Assembly: GCF_003957295.1 (NCBI RefSeq) | Contig: NZ_RQPJ01000014.1 | Location: forward strand, 256,060 to 320,059 | Source of the DNA: Arenibacter aquaticus | Lineage (GTDB): Bacteria > Bacteroidota > Bacteroidia > Flavobacteriales > Flavobacteriaceae | Reading direction: 5' to 3' | DNA length: 64,000 nt | Part shown: positions 42,739-53,578 of the stretch, piece after piece | Numbering within the stretch: position 1 is the stretch's first letter | How the letters are laid out: the number at the start of each line of letters is the position of its first letter | Made by a program: the position numbers and the translations under genes | Notes under the pieces: model-generated | Told to the model about the DNA's origin: nothing | Databases searched by the model: none | What the model saw: the letters and a program-made list of their open reading frames with translations, nothing else

Positions 42739-45700
42739 ATGAAAAAAATAGCAACACTAATTATAATTCTATTATCACAAATGGGACAATCCCAAACAAC
42801 AGATGATTCTTATGCCCTCCTTTGGCAACGCGTAGAAAAATTGGAAGCAGAGGACATGACCAAATCCGCATTGAAGGTTGTGAACTTGATCTCCAAAAAA
42901 GCAAAAAATGAAGTCGATTCCGCACAGATTATAAAATCACTGTTATATGCATCAAAATACAGCATGGACCTTGAAGAAGAGGCCCAGCTTCTTATTATAC
43001 AGGAATTTAAATCGGAAATAGCCCAAAACCAATTCCCTGTAAACAATATTCTGCATAGCTATTTGGCCAATATGTATTGGCAATATTTTCAAGATAACAG
43101 GTATAAATTTTACAATAGAACCGAGACCGGAGAAAAGATAGACGAAACCGATTTTAGAACATGGGACCTGACTACTATTTTCCATGAAATTAGTAATCAT
43201 TATGAAGCCTCGCTAAACAGGCCTTCAGCCTTGCAAGAGCTCCCTACTGATGTCTTTAAAGAAATACTGGACCAAGAGAAGGGGTCGGAGGTCTATCGCC
43301 CTACCCTGTTTGATCTATTGGCCCATGCTGCTTTAGATTTCTACAAGACCGGAGAAAATGAAATTACACGTCCTGCCGATAAATTTGAAATCACCGACCC
43401 CGAAATATTATGCGAAGGAAAACTATTCCTTCAACAAAAAATTAGCTCCACGGACAAGACTTCCTTACAACCCAAAGCATTAAAACTGTATCAGCAACTG
43501 TTGGATTTCCACTCATCCGACCTATCCAGCAAAGCCTATGTGGATGTAGACATACAGCGTTTAAAGTACATTAGGGAAAATGCAGTGTTCCCCGATAAAG
43601 ACCAACACTATTTGGAGGTTATAAAGAATAGTGCACAATCTATCGAGAACAATAAAATCGCTGCCTTATACCAATATGAGATGGCCCTATTCTACCATGA
43701 GTTGGGCAATACCTATATTCCCCAGGAATCTGAAGAGCACCGATGGAAGCAAAAGGAAGCGCTTGCTATTTGCGAAACGATACTGTCCAAATTCCCCAAT
43801 AGTAGCGCATCAAACAAATGTAAGGCCCTAAAATCAACAATTTTATCCAAAAGCCTTCAATTGACTGCAGAGCGGCATATACCTGTTAACCAACCTTCCC
43901 GACTACTTGTAACATATAGAAACCTAGATAACCTTCAGATGTCGGCTTACAAAATTTCCCAAAAGGAAATACAGCAACTGAACGCCCTGTATCCAGAGGA
44001 AGAAAAATTGGCCTTTATAAAGAAACTCAACGGCGTTAAAAACTGGGATGCCAAGCTCATCAACGAAAATGATTACCAATCCCATAAAACTGAAATCCTA
44101 TTGCCCGAGCTATACAATGGATCATACATTATTGTAGCTACCCCTTATTCCCACTTAAACTCCACCTTTGCATATAGATCTATCCAAGTTACCAATTTTG
44201 CTTTGGTAGAAAGCAAAACAGATACAAAGCATAACTTTCAGTTAATAGACCGGAATAACGGAAAGCCTATAAGCGGGGCTAACTTAAAATTCTCCTATCA
44301 GCAAAACTACGAACGGCCTATTTTACACAAGACTTTCATTACGGACGATAAAGGACTAGTAACCCTACCCCTACCGAGCGAACGTTGGAACAAGGTCAAC
44401 ATCCAGGTATCCAACAATGGGGAAGTAGCCCATTTTGGAGATTTTTATGTGAATGCAAAATATAATCCAATACGTAGTGAAAATAATTATTCAGGATTTT
44501 TGTTTACAGACCGAAGCATATATAGGCCAGGGCAAACTTTATATTTTAAAGGGATAGCCATTTTGAAAGAAAATGATATATCCTCAGTGCTCAGCGGAAC
44601 TGTTTTAACCGTAAGCCTTATGGATGTACACCATCAAAAAGTTGCGCAACAGGAATTTAGGACCAACAGTTACGGTTCCTTTTCCGGCCAATTTATACTC
44701 CCCAATAACGGACTGACCGGCAATTATTATTTGACATTGGATGCTGACGAAATAAATATTAACGGAGGTAGCAATTTTTTCGTTGAGGAATACAAGCGCC
44801 CAAAATTTAGTACTTCTTTTAAGCCTATAACGGAGACCTATAGACTTAACGATACCATCAAGGTTGAGGGCGAGGCCAATGCCTATGCCGGGAGTCCCAT
44901 CACAAATGCCAAGGTAAGCTATGCGGTACGGCGAGTGGTATACTACCCAAAATGGCACTATGGGCATTTCCCTTATAGCAACAGTACGCCCCAAGTTATT
45001 GCCCATGGTGAAACGATGACCGACAGTAAAGGCCAATACCTCATCAAATTTAAAGCAATACCAGATTTAAGCATTGCAAAAGATAATTTGCCCACCTTCA
45101 ACTATGAGGTTACGGCAGATGTAACAGACCTCAACGGTGAGACACATAGTACCACAACGATGGTCAACGTAGGATACCATGCGCTTACTGCCAATGTGCA
45201 AATAGATGACCCACTGAACAAGAACAGTAAAAACCCCAAGATAACTATTTCAACCAGCAACCTAAATGGTGAGTTTGTCCCGGCCAAAGGGAGCCTTAAA
45301 ATGTATAAACTGAAAGCACCTAGCAATGTGTTACGACCCAGACCCTGGCCCGCACCAGATTTTGATGGCTTTGGAAAAACCAAATTCAAGGAACTTTTTC
45401 CCCATGATGCGCACGGTAAGGAAGATGATGCTACCTTCTGGGAAAAAGGGGAATTGGTATGGGAATCCAGCTTCGACACCGGGGAATCCAAAGAAATCAG
45501 TTTAGGCAAAGTGAAAAAATGGTTGTCCGGAAAATATATCCTAGAACTGGAAACAAAGGATAAGTTTGGCCAACTGGTAAAGGATATTACCCAAACTACT
45601 TTATACAGTGACAAGGACAAGGAATTGGCAGATAATCAGCTTTTTCAAATAAAGACCGATAAAAATAGTTATGCCATTGGGGAAAAAGTAAAGCTTACTG

Positions 45701-48700
45701 TTCTCTCTGCTGCCGAAGACTTGGCTGTAACCCTGTTTATAGAAAAAGATAAGGAAATAGTAACTACAAAATTGATTAATTTACGGCGTAACGCAAAGAC
45801 TATTGAAATACCCATTGCCGACAATGACTTGGGAGGTTTTGCCATTAATTACAGCTTCTCGGCCTATAACTCCTTTCATTCCGGCAGCCTACCTATTGCC
45901 GTTCCCTACCCCAGTACCGACTTAAACATTGAGACCATATCTTTTCGGGATAAGCTATTACCGGGAAAGGAAGAAACCTGGTCTTTTAAAATAAAAGGGG
46001 CCAAAGGAGAAAAGCTAAGTGCAGAACTGCTGGCCAGTATGTACGATGCCTCATTGGATGCTTTTAAGGGGCATCACTGGCAATTTTCTCCCCATCACAA
46101 AAGTAATTACTACAGCAACAATTATTTAAATGCCTATAATAGTTTTGGAACCACTACCTTTAAATCTTACTTGAATTTTAAGGACACCTACCATTACACC
46201 ACACAAAAATATGATTCCTTTGCTTGGTTCGACTTTGATTTTGGCTACGGACACATTATAATAGGAGCGACCGCAGCCACAATGAAAAGTAGTGCACCTA
46301 GTGCTAGAATGGGTGTCATGGCCGATAGCCCAGAGTTGGAAGAGGAAATAATTATGGACAGCGAATCACAGGCCCAAAATATGGAGGCCGGTAAGGAAGA
46401 TGGTCTTAACGCTATTCCTATTAGAAAAAACCTTCAAGAAACTGCCTTTTTCTTTCCACATTTAATGACCGATGAAGAAGGAAGTATATCCTTTAGCTTC
46501 ACCACTCCTGAAGCCTTGACCAAATGGAAATTACAACTACTGGCACACACCAAAACCTTGAAAAGTGGTACCACTACCTTGGAAACCGTAACCCAGAGAG
46601 AATTGATGGTCACCCCTAATATACCGCGTTTTTTGCGGGAAGGAGATAAAATAGTGATCAGCACCAAAATAGCAAACCTTACCAACAAGCCGTTAACGGG
46701 TACCGCTACGTTAGAACTGTCGGATGCCATAAGCGGTAGGGTGGTAACCCAAGAATTATTGACCAACAACAGTCCATCCGGAACTGTGCAATCCGATAAT
46801 TCTTTTACAACGGATGCCATGGGCAATACCCAGGTATCCTGGCAGCTAAAGATTCCTGAAGGAATTGGGGCCATACAGTATAAGGTTATGGCCAAGGCTG
46901 GCGATTATAGTGATGGGGAACAAAATATACTCCCTGTACTCACAAACCGAATGTTGGTTACCGAAACATTGCCTATGTGGGTGCGGGGCAATGAGACAAA
47001 AACCTTCAAGTTGGATAAGCTAAGGAACAATAACTCCACCTCCTTAAAACACCATCAACTAAGCCTGGAGGTCACTTCCAATCCCGCATGGTATGCCATT
47101 AAGGCCCTACCGTATTTAATAGAATACCCATATGACTGCAACGAACAAATATTCTCCAGATATTACGCCAACACCCTGGGAGGGCATATTGCCAATTCCA
47201 ACCCTAGGATAAAGGAGGTTTTTGATCAATGGGCAAGTTCCAATGGGCTTTTGAGCAATCTAGAGAAAAATGAAGAACTAAAATCGATCTTAATCCAAGA
47301 TACACCCTGGCTACGTGATGCCCAATCCGAAACCGAACAAAAGAAACGAATAGCCCTGCTTTTTGACCTTAACAAATTGAAAAATGACCAATTTAATGCC
47401 TTTAGTAAATTACGGCAGAATCAAATGTCATCCGGAGCCTGGGCCTGGTTCAAGGGTGGTCCGGAAAACCGGTTTATCACCCAGCATATTATCATTGGCC
47501 TGGGGCATCTTAAAAAAATAACAACGACTGGGGCTAAAAACAAAAATTCCCTAACAGGGAAAGATCAGGATGCCCAGGAAGAGCAACTGACAAAAAGAGC
47601 AATTGCCTATTTGGATGATGAATTTGTAAAGGAATACGAGCAGATGAAAAAATATGCCTCGGACTTAAAGGATGACCATTTGAGCCACACCCAACTCCAT
47701 TATCTCTATATGCGAAGCTTTTACCCAGAAGTTAAAGTCTCCAATAAAATTGCCGAAATTATGGATTATTACAATTCCCAGGCGATTAGATATTGGGCAG
47801 GTAAGGACCTGTATTCCAAAGGACTTATTTCCCTTTATCTTTATAGAAATGGAAATATGGCTACCGCCAATAAAGTAATCAAGTCCTTGGAAGAGAACAG
47901 CATATTGAGTGAAGAACTGGGCATGTATTGGAAGGAGAACAAAAATTCCTGGCATTGGCACCAGGCCGCCATTGAAACACAGTCGCTACTTATAGAAGCT
48001 TTTTCCGAAATAAAAAAAGATCCCAAAACTGTAGATAACCTAAAAATTTGGCTTTTGAAAAACAAGCAAACAAATCAATGGGAAACCACTAAGGCTACAA
48101 CAGCCGCGGTATATGCACTGCTGATGGAAGGCAGTTCATGGTTAACAGTAAAAGATAAAGTGGATGTACTGGTAGGAGGAAAAGAAATTAACCCCTCAAC
48201 CCTTAACAATGTACAGGTAGAGGCAGGAACCGGCTATTATAAAACCTCATGGACCAAAGAAGAAATAAATCCCAAAATGGCAGAGGTACAGCTACAAAAA
48301 ACCGGGAATGGTATTGCATGGGGCGCATTGTACTGGCAATATTTTGAAGATTTGGACAAAATTACCCCTGCCGATACACCTCTAAAATTGGAAAAGAAGG
48401 TATTCTTAAAAAAGAACACAGATACTGGGGAGATATTATCTGAGATAAACGAAAAATCACCCTTAAATGTTGGCGATTTAGTCCGGATAAAAATCCAATT
48501 AAGAGTAGATAGACCTATGGAATTCGTTCATATGAAAGATATGAGAGCTGCAGGAATGGAACCTATAAATGTACTATCTGCATATAAGTGGCAAGATGGC
48601 CTAGGGTATTATGAAAGTACAAAGGATAGTAGCACCAATTTCTTTTTCCATTACTTGCCCAAGGGTGTATACGTCTTTGAATATGATCTTAGGGTTAACA

Positions 48701-48807
48701 ATGCCGGAAATTTTAGCCATGGGATTTCCAGCATTCAGAGTATGTATGCCCCAGAATTTAGCAGCCATAGCGAGGGAATGCGGATTACTATTGAACAACA
48801 AAAATAG
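42739..48807 (+). CDS. Alpha-2-macroglobulin family protein (very large, thioester-type)
   Basis: 2022 residues from the ATG at 42739, which starts a signal peptide (KKIATLIIILLSQMGQSQ); an ATG seven codons upstream is less likely. The protein has an N-terminal helical region, an MG2-like domain with SGFLFTDRSIYRPGQTLYF near residue 590, macroglobulin beta domains, the A2M family block TEALTKWKL-like (TPEALTKWKLQLLAHTK), and a thioester-type motif YPYDCNEQ with Cys1467, followed by an alpha-alpha toroid and a C-terminal receptor-like domain. Bacterial A2M proteins are thought to trap foreign proteases in the envelope. No PbpC-type partner gene is adjacent. The length exceeds E. coli YfhM by about 350 residues. 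Confidence 0.92.
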   Translation: MKKIATLIIILLSQMGQSQTTDDSYALLWQRVEKLEAEDMTKSALKVVNLISKKAKNEVDSAQIIKSLLYASKYSMDLEEEAQLLIIQEFKSEIAQNQFPVNNILHSYLANMYWQYFQDNRYKFYNRTETGEKIDETDFRTWDLTTIFHEISNHYEASLNRPSALQELPTDVFKEILDQEKGSEVYRPTLFDLLAHAALDFYKTGENEITRPADKFEITDPEILCEGKLFLQQKISSTDKTSLQPKALKLYQQLLDFHSSDLSSKAYVDVDIQRLKYIRENAVFPDKDQHYLEVIKNSAQSIENNKIAALYQYEMALFYHELGNTYIPQESEEHRWKQKEALAICETILSKFPNSSASNKCKALKSTILSKSLQLTAERHIPVNQPSRLLVTYRNLDNLQMSAYKISQKEIQQLNALYPEEEKLAFIKKLNGVKNWDAKLINENDYQSHKTEILLPELYNGSYIIVATPYSHLNSTFAYRSIQVTNFALVESKTDTKHNFQLIDRNNGKPISGANLKFSYQQNYERPILHKTFITDDKGLVTLPLPSERWNKVNIQVSNNGEVAHFGDFYVNAKYNPIRSENNYSGFLFTDRSIYRPGQTLYFKGIAILKENDISSVLSGTVLTVSLMDVHHQKVAQQEFRTNSYGSFSGQFILPNNGLTGNYYLTLDADEININGGSNFFVEEYKRPKFSTSFKPITETYRLNDTIKVEGEANAYAGSPITNAKVSYAVRRVVYYPKWHYGHFPYSNSTPQVIAHGETMTDSKGQYLIKFKAIPDLSIAKDNLPTFNYEVTADVTDLNGETHSTTTMVNVGYHALTANVQIDDPLNKNSKNPKITISTSNLNGEFVPAKGSLKMYKLKAPSNVLRPRPWPAPDFDGFGKTKFKELFPHDAHGKEDDATFWEKGELVWESSFDTGESKEISLGKVKKWLSGKYILELETKDKFGQLVKDITQTTLYSDKDKELADNQLFQIKTDKNSYAIGEKVKLTVLSAAEDLAVTLFIEKDKEIVTTKLINLRRNAKTIEIPIADNDLGGFAINYSFSAYNSFHSGSLPIAVPYPSTDLNIETISFRDKLLPGKEETWSFKIKGAKGEKLSAELLASMYDASLDAFKGHHWQFSPHHKSNYYSNNYLNAYNSFGTTTFKSYLNFKDTYHYTTQKYDSFAWFDFDFGYGHIIIGATAATMKSSAPSARMGVMADSPELEEEIIMDSESQAQNMEAGKEDGLNAIPIRKNLQETAFFFPHLMTDEEGSISFSFTTPEALTKWKLQLLAHTKTLKSGTTTLETVTQRELMVTPNIPRFLREGDKIVISTKIANLTNKPLTGTATLELSDAISGRVVTQELLTNNSPSGTVQSDNSFTTDAMGNTQVSWQLKIPEGIGAIQYKVMAKAGDYSDGEQNILPVLTNRMLVTETLPMWVRGNETKTFKLDKLRNNNSTSLKHHQLSLEVTSNPAWYAIKALPYLIEYPYDCNEQIFSRYYANTLGGHIANSNPRIKEVFDQWASSNGLLSNLEKNEELKSILIQDTPWLRDAQSETEQKKRIALLFDLNKLKNDQFNAFSKLRQNQMSSGAWAWFKGGPENRFITQHIIIGLGHLKKITTTGAKNKNSLTGKDQDAQEEQLTKRAIAYLDDEFVKEYEQMKKYASDLKDDHLSHTQLHYLYMRSFYPEVKVSNKIAEIMDYYNSQAIRYWAGKDLYSKGLISLYLYRNGNMATANKVIKSLEENSILSEELGMYWKENKNSWHWHQAAIETQSLLIEAFSEIKKDPKTVDNLKIWLLKNKQTNQWETTKATTAAVYALLMEGSSWLTVKDKVDVLVGGKEINPSTLNNVQVEAGTGYYKTSWTKEEINPKMAEVQLQKTGNGIAWGALYWQYFEDLDKITPADTPLKLEKKVFLKKNTDTGEILSEINEKSPLNVGDLVRIKIQLRVDRPMEFVHMKDMRAAGMEPINVLSAYKWQDGLGYYESTKDSSTNFFFHYLPKGVYVFEYDLRVNNAGNFSHGISSIQSMYAPEFSSHSEGMRITIEQQK

Positions 48808-48874
48808 GTGATTGTTAAAAAGGTATTACTTTTTTTCATAAATTCATAAATAACTAACGTAAAATCAAAGAATT

Positions 48875-49249
48875 ATGAACTCTACCTTTTTTATTGCTTT
48901 ACGCCTTGTCTTTGGAATTTTCCTTATCGTCTTTGGGGCGAATAAATTCTTACATTTTATGCCGGCAGGACAAATGTCCGAAGCGGCCATGAACTATTTT
49001 TCGGCCTTAACCAGCACCAATACGCTATATGTAGTAGCTATAGTTGAGATACTTTCCGGACTTTCCTTGTTAGCTAACAAGTTTGGCGCCTTAATGATGA
49101 TTATTCTGATGACTGTCTCTGTAAATGCCCTGTTGTTCAATGCATTTTTAGAGCCAGGTTCCATTGGTTTAACCCTAGTGTTGCTTATCCTAAATGTAGT
49201 AATGCTTTACGCTTACAAAGACCGGTATAAAGATATCCTTAGGGCTTAG
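48875..49249 (+). CDS. DoxX-like membrane protein
   Basis: 124 residues with four hydrophobic segments. The first (LRLVFGIFLIVFGANKFLHF) matches the DoxX family N terminus, and the later AIVEILSGLSLLANKFGALM block fits as well. Function is unknown, though DoxX proteins often associate with redox enzymes. It follows the A2M gene by 67 bp and is closed by a strong terminator. Confidence 0.85.
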   Translation: MNSTFFIALRLVFGIFLIVFGANKFLHFMPAGQMSEAAMNYFSALTSTNTLYVVAIVEILSGLSLLANKFGALMMIILMTVSVNALLFNAFLEPGSIGLTLVLLILNVVMLYAYKDRYKDILRA

Positions 49250-49268
49250 ACTTTCTACATTATGCTAT

Positions 49269-49302
49269 AAAGCGGCTGAATTATAAATTCATCCGCTTTT
49301 TA
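49269..49302 (+). terminator. Terminator after the DoxX gene
   Basis: AAAGCGG-c-TGAATT pairs with AATTCA-t-CCGCTTT around an ATA loop and is followed by T residues, 20 bp after the stop. Confidence 0.85.
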
Positions 49303-49347
49303 CGTATAAAAGACCGTTTTTGGTTCCATAAGGTATACTTCAATGTG

Positions 49348-49869
49348 TTATTTTTTAGGAGGATACTTTTCAAACGCCTTAACGACCAAGGCCCTAATTT
49401 TCTTCTCCCTCTCCTGGGGCGAACTATTTTCTTTTAGAGAACTTACAGTTACCGCTTGCCAAAAAAGCTCATCTTTTTGGCTGTCTACAAAATCAAACTG
49501 AATTTCCCGTTTTATGTTGGTAGCCCCTACAGGTAAACCAATAGACATACCGCCTCCAACATTTCCACCACCTCCCCCTATACCCACACCCACGGTATTA
49601 TTCCTGGGCGCCTGAAAAGAACTACTAACAATTCCGATCAAAAATTCGGGCTCCTCGGACAATAAAAATCCCTTGCCGCGCAGCGTAGAGTCTATGGCCC
49701 GCAACAATCTTTTGGTATCCAATTCACTTAAGCCTGTATCCATATCCGGATAATAATTATACGTGGAATAGGCAGAGAATTCGGTTTCTTTATCGTAGTC
49801 GTAACTAACCTTTATAGCACTACAGGAGACAAAAAAGACAAGAATATATATAGAGAGCAGGTGTTTCAT
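49348..49869 (-). CDS. DUF4136 lipoprotein
   Basis: 173 residues. The signal peptide ends in a lipobox, FFVSCS, so Cys16 would be lipidated. The N-terminal KVSYDYDKETEFSAYSTYNY and the central DTKRLLRAIDSTLRGKGF match DUF4136. A Gly-rich stretch (VGIGGGGGNVGGG) lies in the middle. Function is unknown; it is likely a periplasm-facing outer membrane lipoprotein. It converges with the DoxX gene. Confidence 0.85.
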   Translation of the reverse strand: MKHLLSIYILVFFVSCSAIKVSYDYDKETEFSAYSTYNYYPDMDTGLSELDTKRLLRAIDSTLRGKGFLLSEEPEFLIGIVSSSFQAPRNNTVGVGIGGGGGNVGGGMSIGLPVGATNIKREIQFDFVDSQKDELFWQAVTVSSLKENSSPQEREKKIRALVVKAFEKYPPKK

Positions 49870-50021
49870 TATTCCATTTTACATAAAAATAGTGAAAATT
49901 ACCGTTGCCCTTTTTTAAGTTGACAAGTATTCGACAAAAAACAAACTAATTTTCCTACAAGGAACTATTGCAGGGAATAGCAGTAACTAAAACAAAAAAA
50001 GAACACAGAATCCCATGGGTA

Positions 50022-51023
50022 CTATTTATTTAGCATAGCCCATAGTCTATCCTTTAGTTCCACCAAACCTAATTGGGCCACTGAAGAAATGAACATATAG
50101 GGGATTTCCTTAAAGTCCTTATCCAGTTCCATTTTCATTTCTGTCATCAATTCCTCATCCAACATATCACTTTTAGAGATGGCAATCAGGCGATCTTTAT
50201 CCAATAATTCGGGATTATATCGGCGCAGTTCGTCCAACAATATCTCGTACTCCTGTGAAATATCCTTACTATCGGCAGGAATAAGGAATAGCAGGGTTGA
50301 ATTACGTTCAATATGCCTTAAAAAATAGTGCCCAAGACCTTTTCCCTCTGCAGCCCCTTCAATTATTCCTGGTATATCGGCAATAACAAAACTTTTAAAC
50401 TCTCTGTATTGTACAATACCCAAATTAGGTTTAAGGGTTGTAAACTCGTAGTCTGCTATCTTTGGTTTGGCAGAAGTAAGGACAGAAAGGAGGGTTGATT
50501 TTCCCGCGTTGGGAAAGCCTACCAGGCCAACATCCGCAAGCACTTTCAGCTCTAAGATAAGATCTAATTCCTGACCGCTTTTTCCAGGCTGGGCATATCT
50601 AGGTGTCTGATTGGTGGGTGACTTAAAATGCCAGTTACCACGACCTCCCAAACCACCTTCCAAGATAATTTTCTCTTCTTGGTCCTCCGTAATTTCCATT
50701 ATGACTTCCTGGGTCTCAGAATCCTTGATCACTGTACCCAAAGGAACTTCTAAATATACGTCCTCCCCATCGGCTCCACTACTTCTATTTTTACTTCCGT
50801 GTTCTCCATGGCCAGCTCTAAAAGTTCGCTTAAATTTAAACCCTAACAGTGTCCATAGATTTTTGTTTCCGCGGACAATAACATGCCCACCACGACCTCC
50901 ATCCCCTCCATCAGGGCCACCTTTTGTTATAAACTTTTCCCTATGTAAATGTACAGACCCCTTACCTCCGTTACCGGATTCCAGGTGAACTTTTACATAA
51001 TCCACAAAATTTCCTTCAGTCAT
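50022..51023 (-). CDS. obg: Obg family GTPase
   Basis: Essential ribosome-assembly and stress GTPase, 333 residues. The Gly-rich Obg fold covers residues about 1-158 ([51 protein letters not shown]). The G domain follows: [20 protein letters not shown], and a C-terminal nucleotide-binding ISKSD. The variable C-terminal domain of longer Obg proteins is missing, as in many Bacteroidota. It lies 126 bp downstream of the HPRT-Adk fusion on the same strand. Confidence 0.96.
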   Translation of the reverse strand: MTEGNFVDYVKVHLESGNGGKGSVHLHREKFITKGGPDGGDGGRGGHVIVRGNKNLWTLLGFKFKRTFRAGHGEHGSKNRSSGADGEDVYLEVPLGTVIKDSETQEVIMEITEDQEEKIILEGGLGGRGNWHFKSPTNQTPRYAQPGKSGQELDLILELKVLADVGLVGFPNAGKSTLLSVLTSAKPKIADYEFTTLKPNLGIVQYREFKSFVIADIPGIIEGAAEGKGLGHYFLRHIERNSTLLFLIPADSKDISQEYEILLDELRRYNPELLDKDRLIAISKSDMLDEELMTEMKMELDKDFKEIPYMFISSVAQLGLVELKDRLWAMLNK

Positions 51024-51149
51024 TTTTCTAGTCTATTATTTACGGTCTACACCATTATACCTTTTAGTGTTTCCTGACAAAAAAGGCCTGCGCATATGAT
51101 ATGCTTTCAGGGCTTGGGCAAAGGCCATACTAAACCCCATTACCCCAGT

Positions 51150-52265
51150 CTAAACTGCCTGAAGCTCCTCTATCACCTTTGCCAAGCGGCTTGTAATATC
51201 CTCTATGGATCCTATTCCATTTACACTATGGAATTTTCCTTGATCTTCATAGTAGTCCTTGAGAGGAGCAGTTTTTTCATTATATTCGGTAAAGCGGTTA
51301 CGTATCTTGGCTTCGTCCTGATCATCCGATCTTCCACTGACCTTTCCACGTTCCAACAATCGCTCTATCAGCACCTCATCATTGGCTTCCAAGGCAATGG
51401 TTGCGTCTATCCTCATTTCCTTGGATACCAAGAAATCGTCCAAGGCCTTGGCCTGTGCCGTAGTTCTTGGAAAACCGTCAAAAATAAAACCACTGGCATC
51501 GGCATTTTTTTCTACCTCGTCCTGCAACATTTTAATGGTAACCTCGTCTGGCACTAACTCTCCATTGTCTATATACGATTTAGCCAAATTGCCCAGTTCG
51601 GTACCATTCTTAATGTTATATCTGAAAACATCTCCCGTAGAAATATGTTTCAAATTGTATTTTTCCTTTAAAAATGAAGCCTGGGTCCCTTTTCCGGCAC
51701 CAGGTTTTCCGAACAAAACTAGGTTGATCATGTGCTTTTGGTTTAATTGATATACTTCTCTTAAATTTCTTCCCAATTCATTATAATCCAGTCCGTAACC
51801 TACAATAAACCTATCTTCTATCTTCATTCCAAAATAATCAATATCATATTCTCCATTGTATACCTCGGATTTATAGAATAAGGTGGCCACCTTAAATTCC
51901 TTTACTTTGGTATTGGAAAACAGATCGATCAATTTTTTTACCGTCCTCCCCGTATCTATAATATCTTCTAGGATAATAACACTTCTACCCTCTATATTAT
52001 CGGGAACATCCAAAAGGGTTTCCACGATTCCCGTAGAGGTGAGTCCCTGATAGGAACTTAAGCGCACAAAGGAAACTTCACAAGGGTGTGGGTATGCCTT
52101 TAAAAAATCGGACACAAACATAAAAGAGCCATTGAGGACACCCACAAAAATGGGGGTCTCCCTTTTATAGTCCACAGCAACCTGGTCCGCAATACGTTTA
52201 ATTGCCGCCATAATTTCCCCTTCACTAATAAAAGGTTTAAAATATTTGTCGTGTAGCTTTATCAA
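51150..52265 (-). CDS. Hypoxanthine phosphoribosyltransferase-adenylate kinase fusion
   Basis: One uninterrupted 371-residue frame with two complete enzymes. Residues 1-176 form an HPRT: PIFVGVLNGSFMF, and the PRPP loop VIILEDIIDTGRT, then a VGYGLDYNELGRNL block. Residues 179-371 form a short-LID adenylate kinase: P-loop FGKPGAGKGTQ, STGDVFRYNI, GFIFDGFPRTTAQA, and GRSDDQDEAKIRNR. The linker is only a few residues (QLNQKH), and Met179 could act as an internal start to make free Adk. Both act on purine nucleotides, and purK-purE lie divergently upstream, so the whole locus is purine metabolism. Confidence 0.95.
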   Translation of the reverse strand: MIKLHDKYFKPFISEGEIMAAIKRIADQVAVDYKRETPIFVGVLNGSFMFVSDFLKAYPHPCEVSFVRLSSYQGLTSTGIVETLLDVPDNIEGRSVIILEDIIDTGRTVKKLIDLFSNTKVKEFKVATLFYKSEVYNGEYDIDYFGMKIEDRFIVGYGLDYNELGRNLREVYQLNQKHMINLVLFGKPGAGKGTQASFLKEKYNLKHISTGDVFRYNIKNGTELGNLAKSYIDNGELVPDEVTIKMLQDEVEKNADASGFIFDGFPRTTAQAKALDDFLVSKEMRIDATIALEANDEVLIERLLERGKVSGRSDDQDEAKIRNRFTEYNEKTAPLKDYYEDQGKFHSVNGIGSIEDITSRLAKVIEELQAV

Positions 52266-52408
52266 GGCTGTCTTTTTTATAATAAATTCAAGATGCCAAA
52301 TATAGCACTTTGATTTCTCTTTTTTAGCGGTCTAAGCCCAGTTTCTAAGATTTAGCTGTATTTTTGTCCTTAATTTACAATCTACATAATACAAGATAAT
52401 CATTTCCA

Positions 52409-53563
52409 ATGAACTATTTTTCTTCTGAATTTAAACTAGGAATACTAGGAGGCGGTCAATTAGGTAAAATGCTTTTGTATGAAACGAGAAAATTTGACAT
52501 CCATACCAAGGTAATGGACCCGTCAAATGAAGCTCCTTCAAGAATTGCGTGTAATGAGTTTTTTCAGGGCGACTTAATGGATTATGATGCGGTATATGCC
52601 CTTGGAAAAAAAGTAGACCTACTTACCATAGAGATAGAGAATGTAAACCTTGATGCACTGGAAAAGCTGGAGGAAGAAGGCTTAAAAGTTTACCCTCCTA
52701 CTTCTGCCCTGCGCATTATACAGAACAAAGCAAAACAAAAATTGTTCTATGTAGACAACAATATCCCAACTGCTGATTTTCAACGTTTCGCCTATAAGAG
52801 CGAAATAGAGGACAGTATAGCCAATGGCGGAATTACATTTCCCTTCATTTGGAAAGCCACTCAATTTGGATATGACGGCCAAGGAGTAAAAGTAGTACGT
52901 AAACTGGAAGACCTTAACGGCTTGCCCACAGGGGAATGCATTGCCGAAAAAATGGTGGATTTTAAAAACGAGCTTGCCGTGATCGTTGCTCGAAGTGCCA
53001 GCGGGGAAGTAAAAACGTACCCTGTTGTGGAAATGGAGTTTCATCCAGAGGCCAACCAAGTAGAATACGTGCTCTGTCCGGCCCGGATAGATGAAAAGGT
53101 AGCTGCAAAAGCAAGGGAAGTGGCTTTAGACCTATCCCATAAAATAAAACATGTAGGGTTGTTGGCGGTAGAAATGTTTCAGACCCAAGACGATAAAATA
53201 TTGGTGAACGAAGTGGCGCCCAGACCACATAATAGTGGGCACTACAGCATTGAAGCCAGCTACACCAATCAATTTGAGCAACATATACGCGCTATATTGG
53301 ATCTACCATTGGGCAATACAGACAGTAAGGTGGCCGGAATAATGGTAAATTTGGTAGGTGCAGAAGGCCATACTGGAAATGTTGTCTATAAAAACATGGA
53401 AAAAATCATGGGAATGGATGGGGTTACCCCACATATCTACGGTAAAAAACAAACCCGCCCCTTCAGAAAAATGGGACATGTTACCATTGTAAACAACGAC
53501 ATTGCCGAAGCTAGAAAAATAGCAGAGCAGGTAAAGAACAGCATTAAAGTAATTAGCGAATAA
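52409..53563 (+). CDS. purK: N5-carboxyaminoimidazole ribonucleotide synthase
   Basis: ATP-grasp enzyme that carboxylates AIR to N5-CAIR in purine synthesis. It has 384 residues. Visible are LGILGGGQLGKMLLYE at the N terminus, the ATP-grasp segments FIWKATQFGYDGQGV and ECIAEKMVDF, and the metal-binding LVNEVAPRPHNSGHYSIEA. purE follows 15 bp downstream in the same operon. The gene is divergent from the HPRT-Adk fusion. Confidence 0.97.
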   Translation: MNYFSSEFKLGILGGGQLGKMLLYETRKFDIHTKVMDPSNEAPSRIACNEFFQGDLMDYDAVYALGKKVDLLTIEIENVNLDALEKLEEEGLKVYPPTSALRIIQNKAKQKLFYVDNNIPTADFQRFAYKSEIEDSIANGGITFPFIWKATQFGYDGQGVKVVRKLEDLNGLPTGECIAEKMVDFKNELAVIVARSASGEVKTYPVVEMEFHPEANQVEYVLCPARIDEKVAAKAREVALDLSHKIKHVGLLAVEMFQTQDDKILVNEVAPRPHNSGHYSIEASYTNQFEQHIRAILDLPLGNTDSKVAGIMVNLVGAEGHTGNVVYKNMEKIMGMDGVTPHIYGKKQTRPFRKMGHVTIVNNDIAEARKIAEQVKNSIKVISE

Positions 53564-53578
53564 GAAATTTTCAACAAA

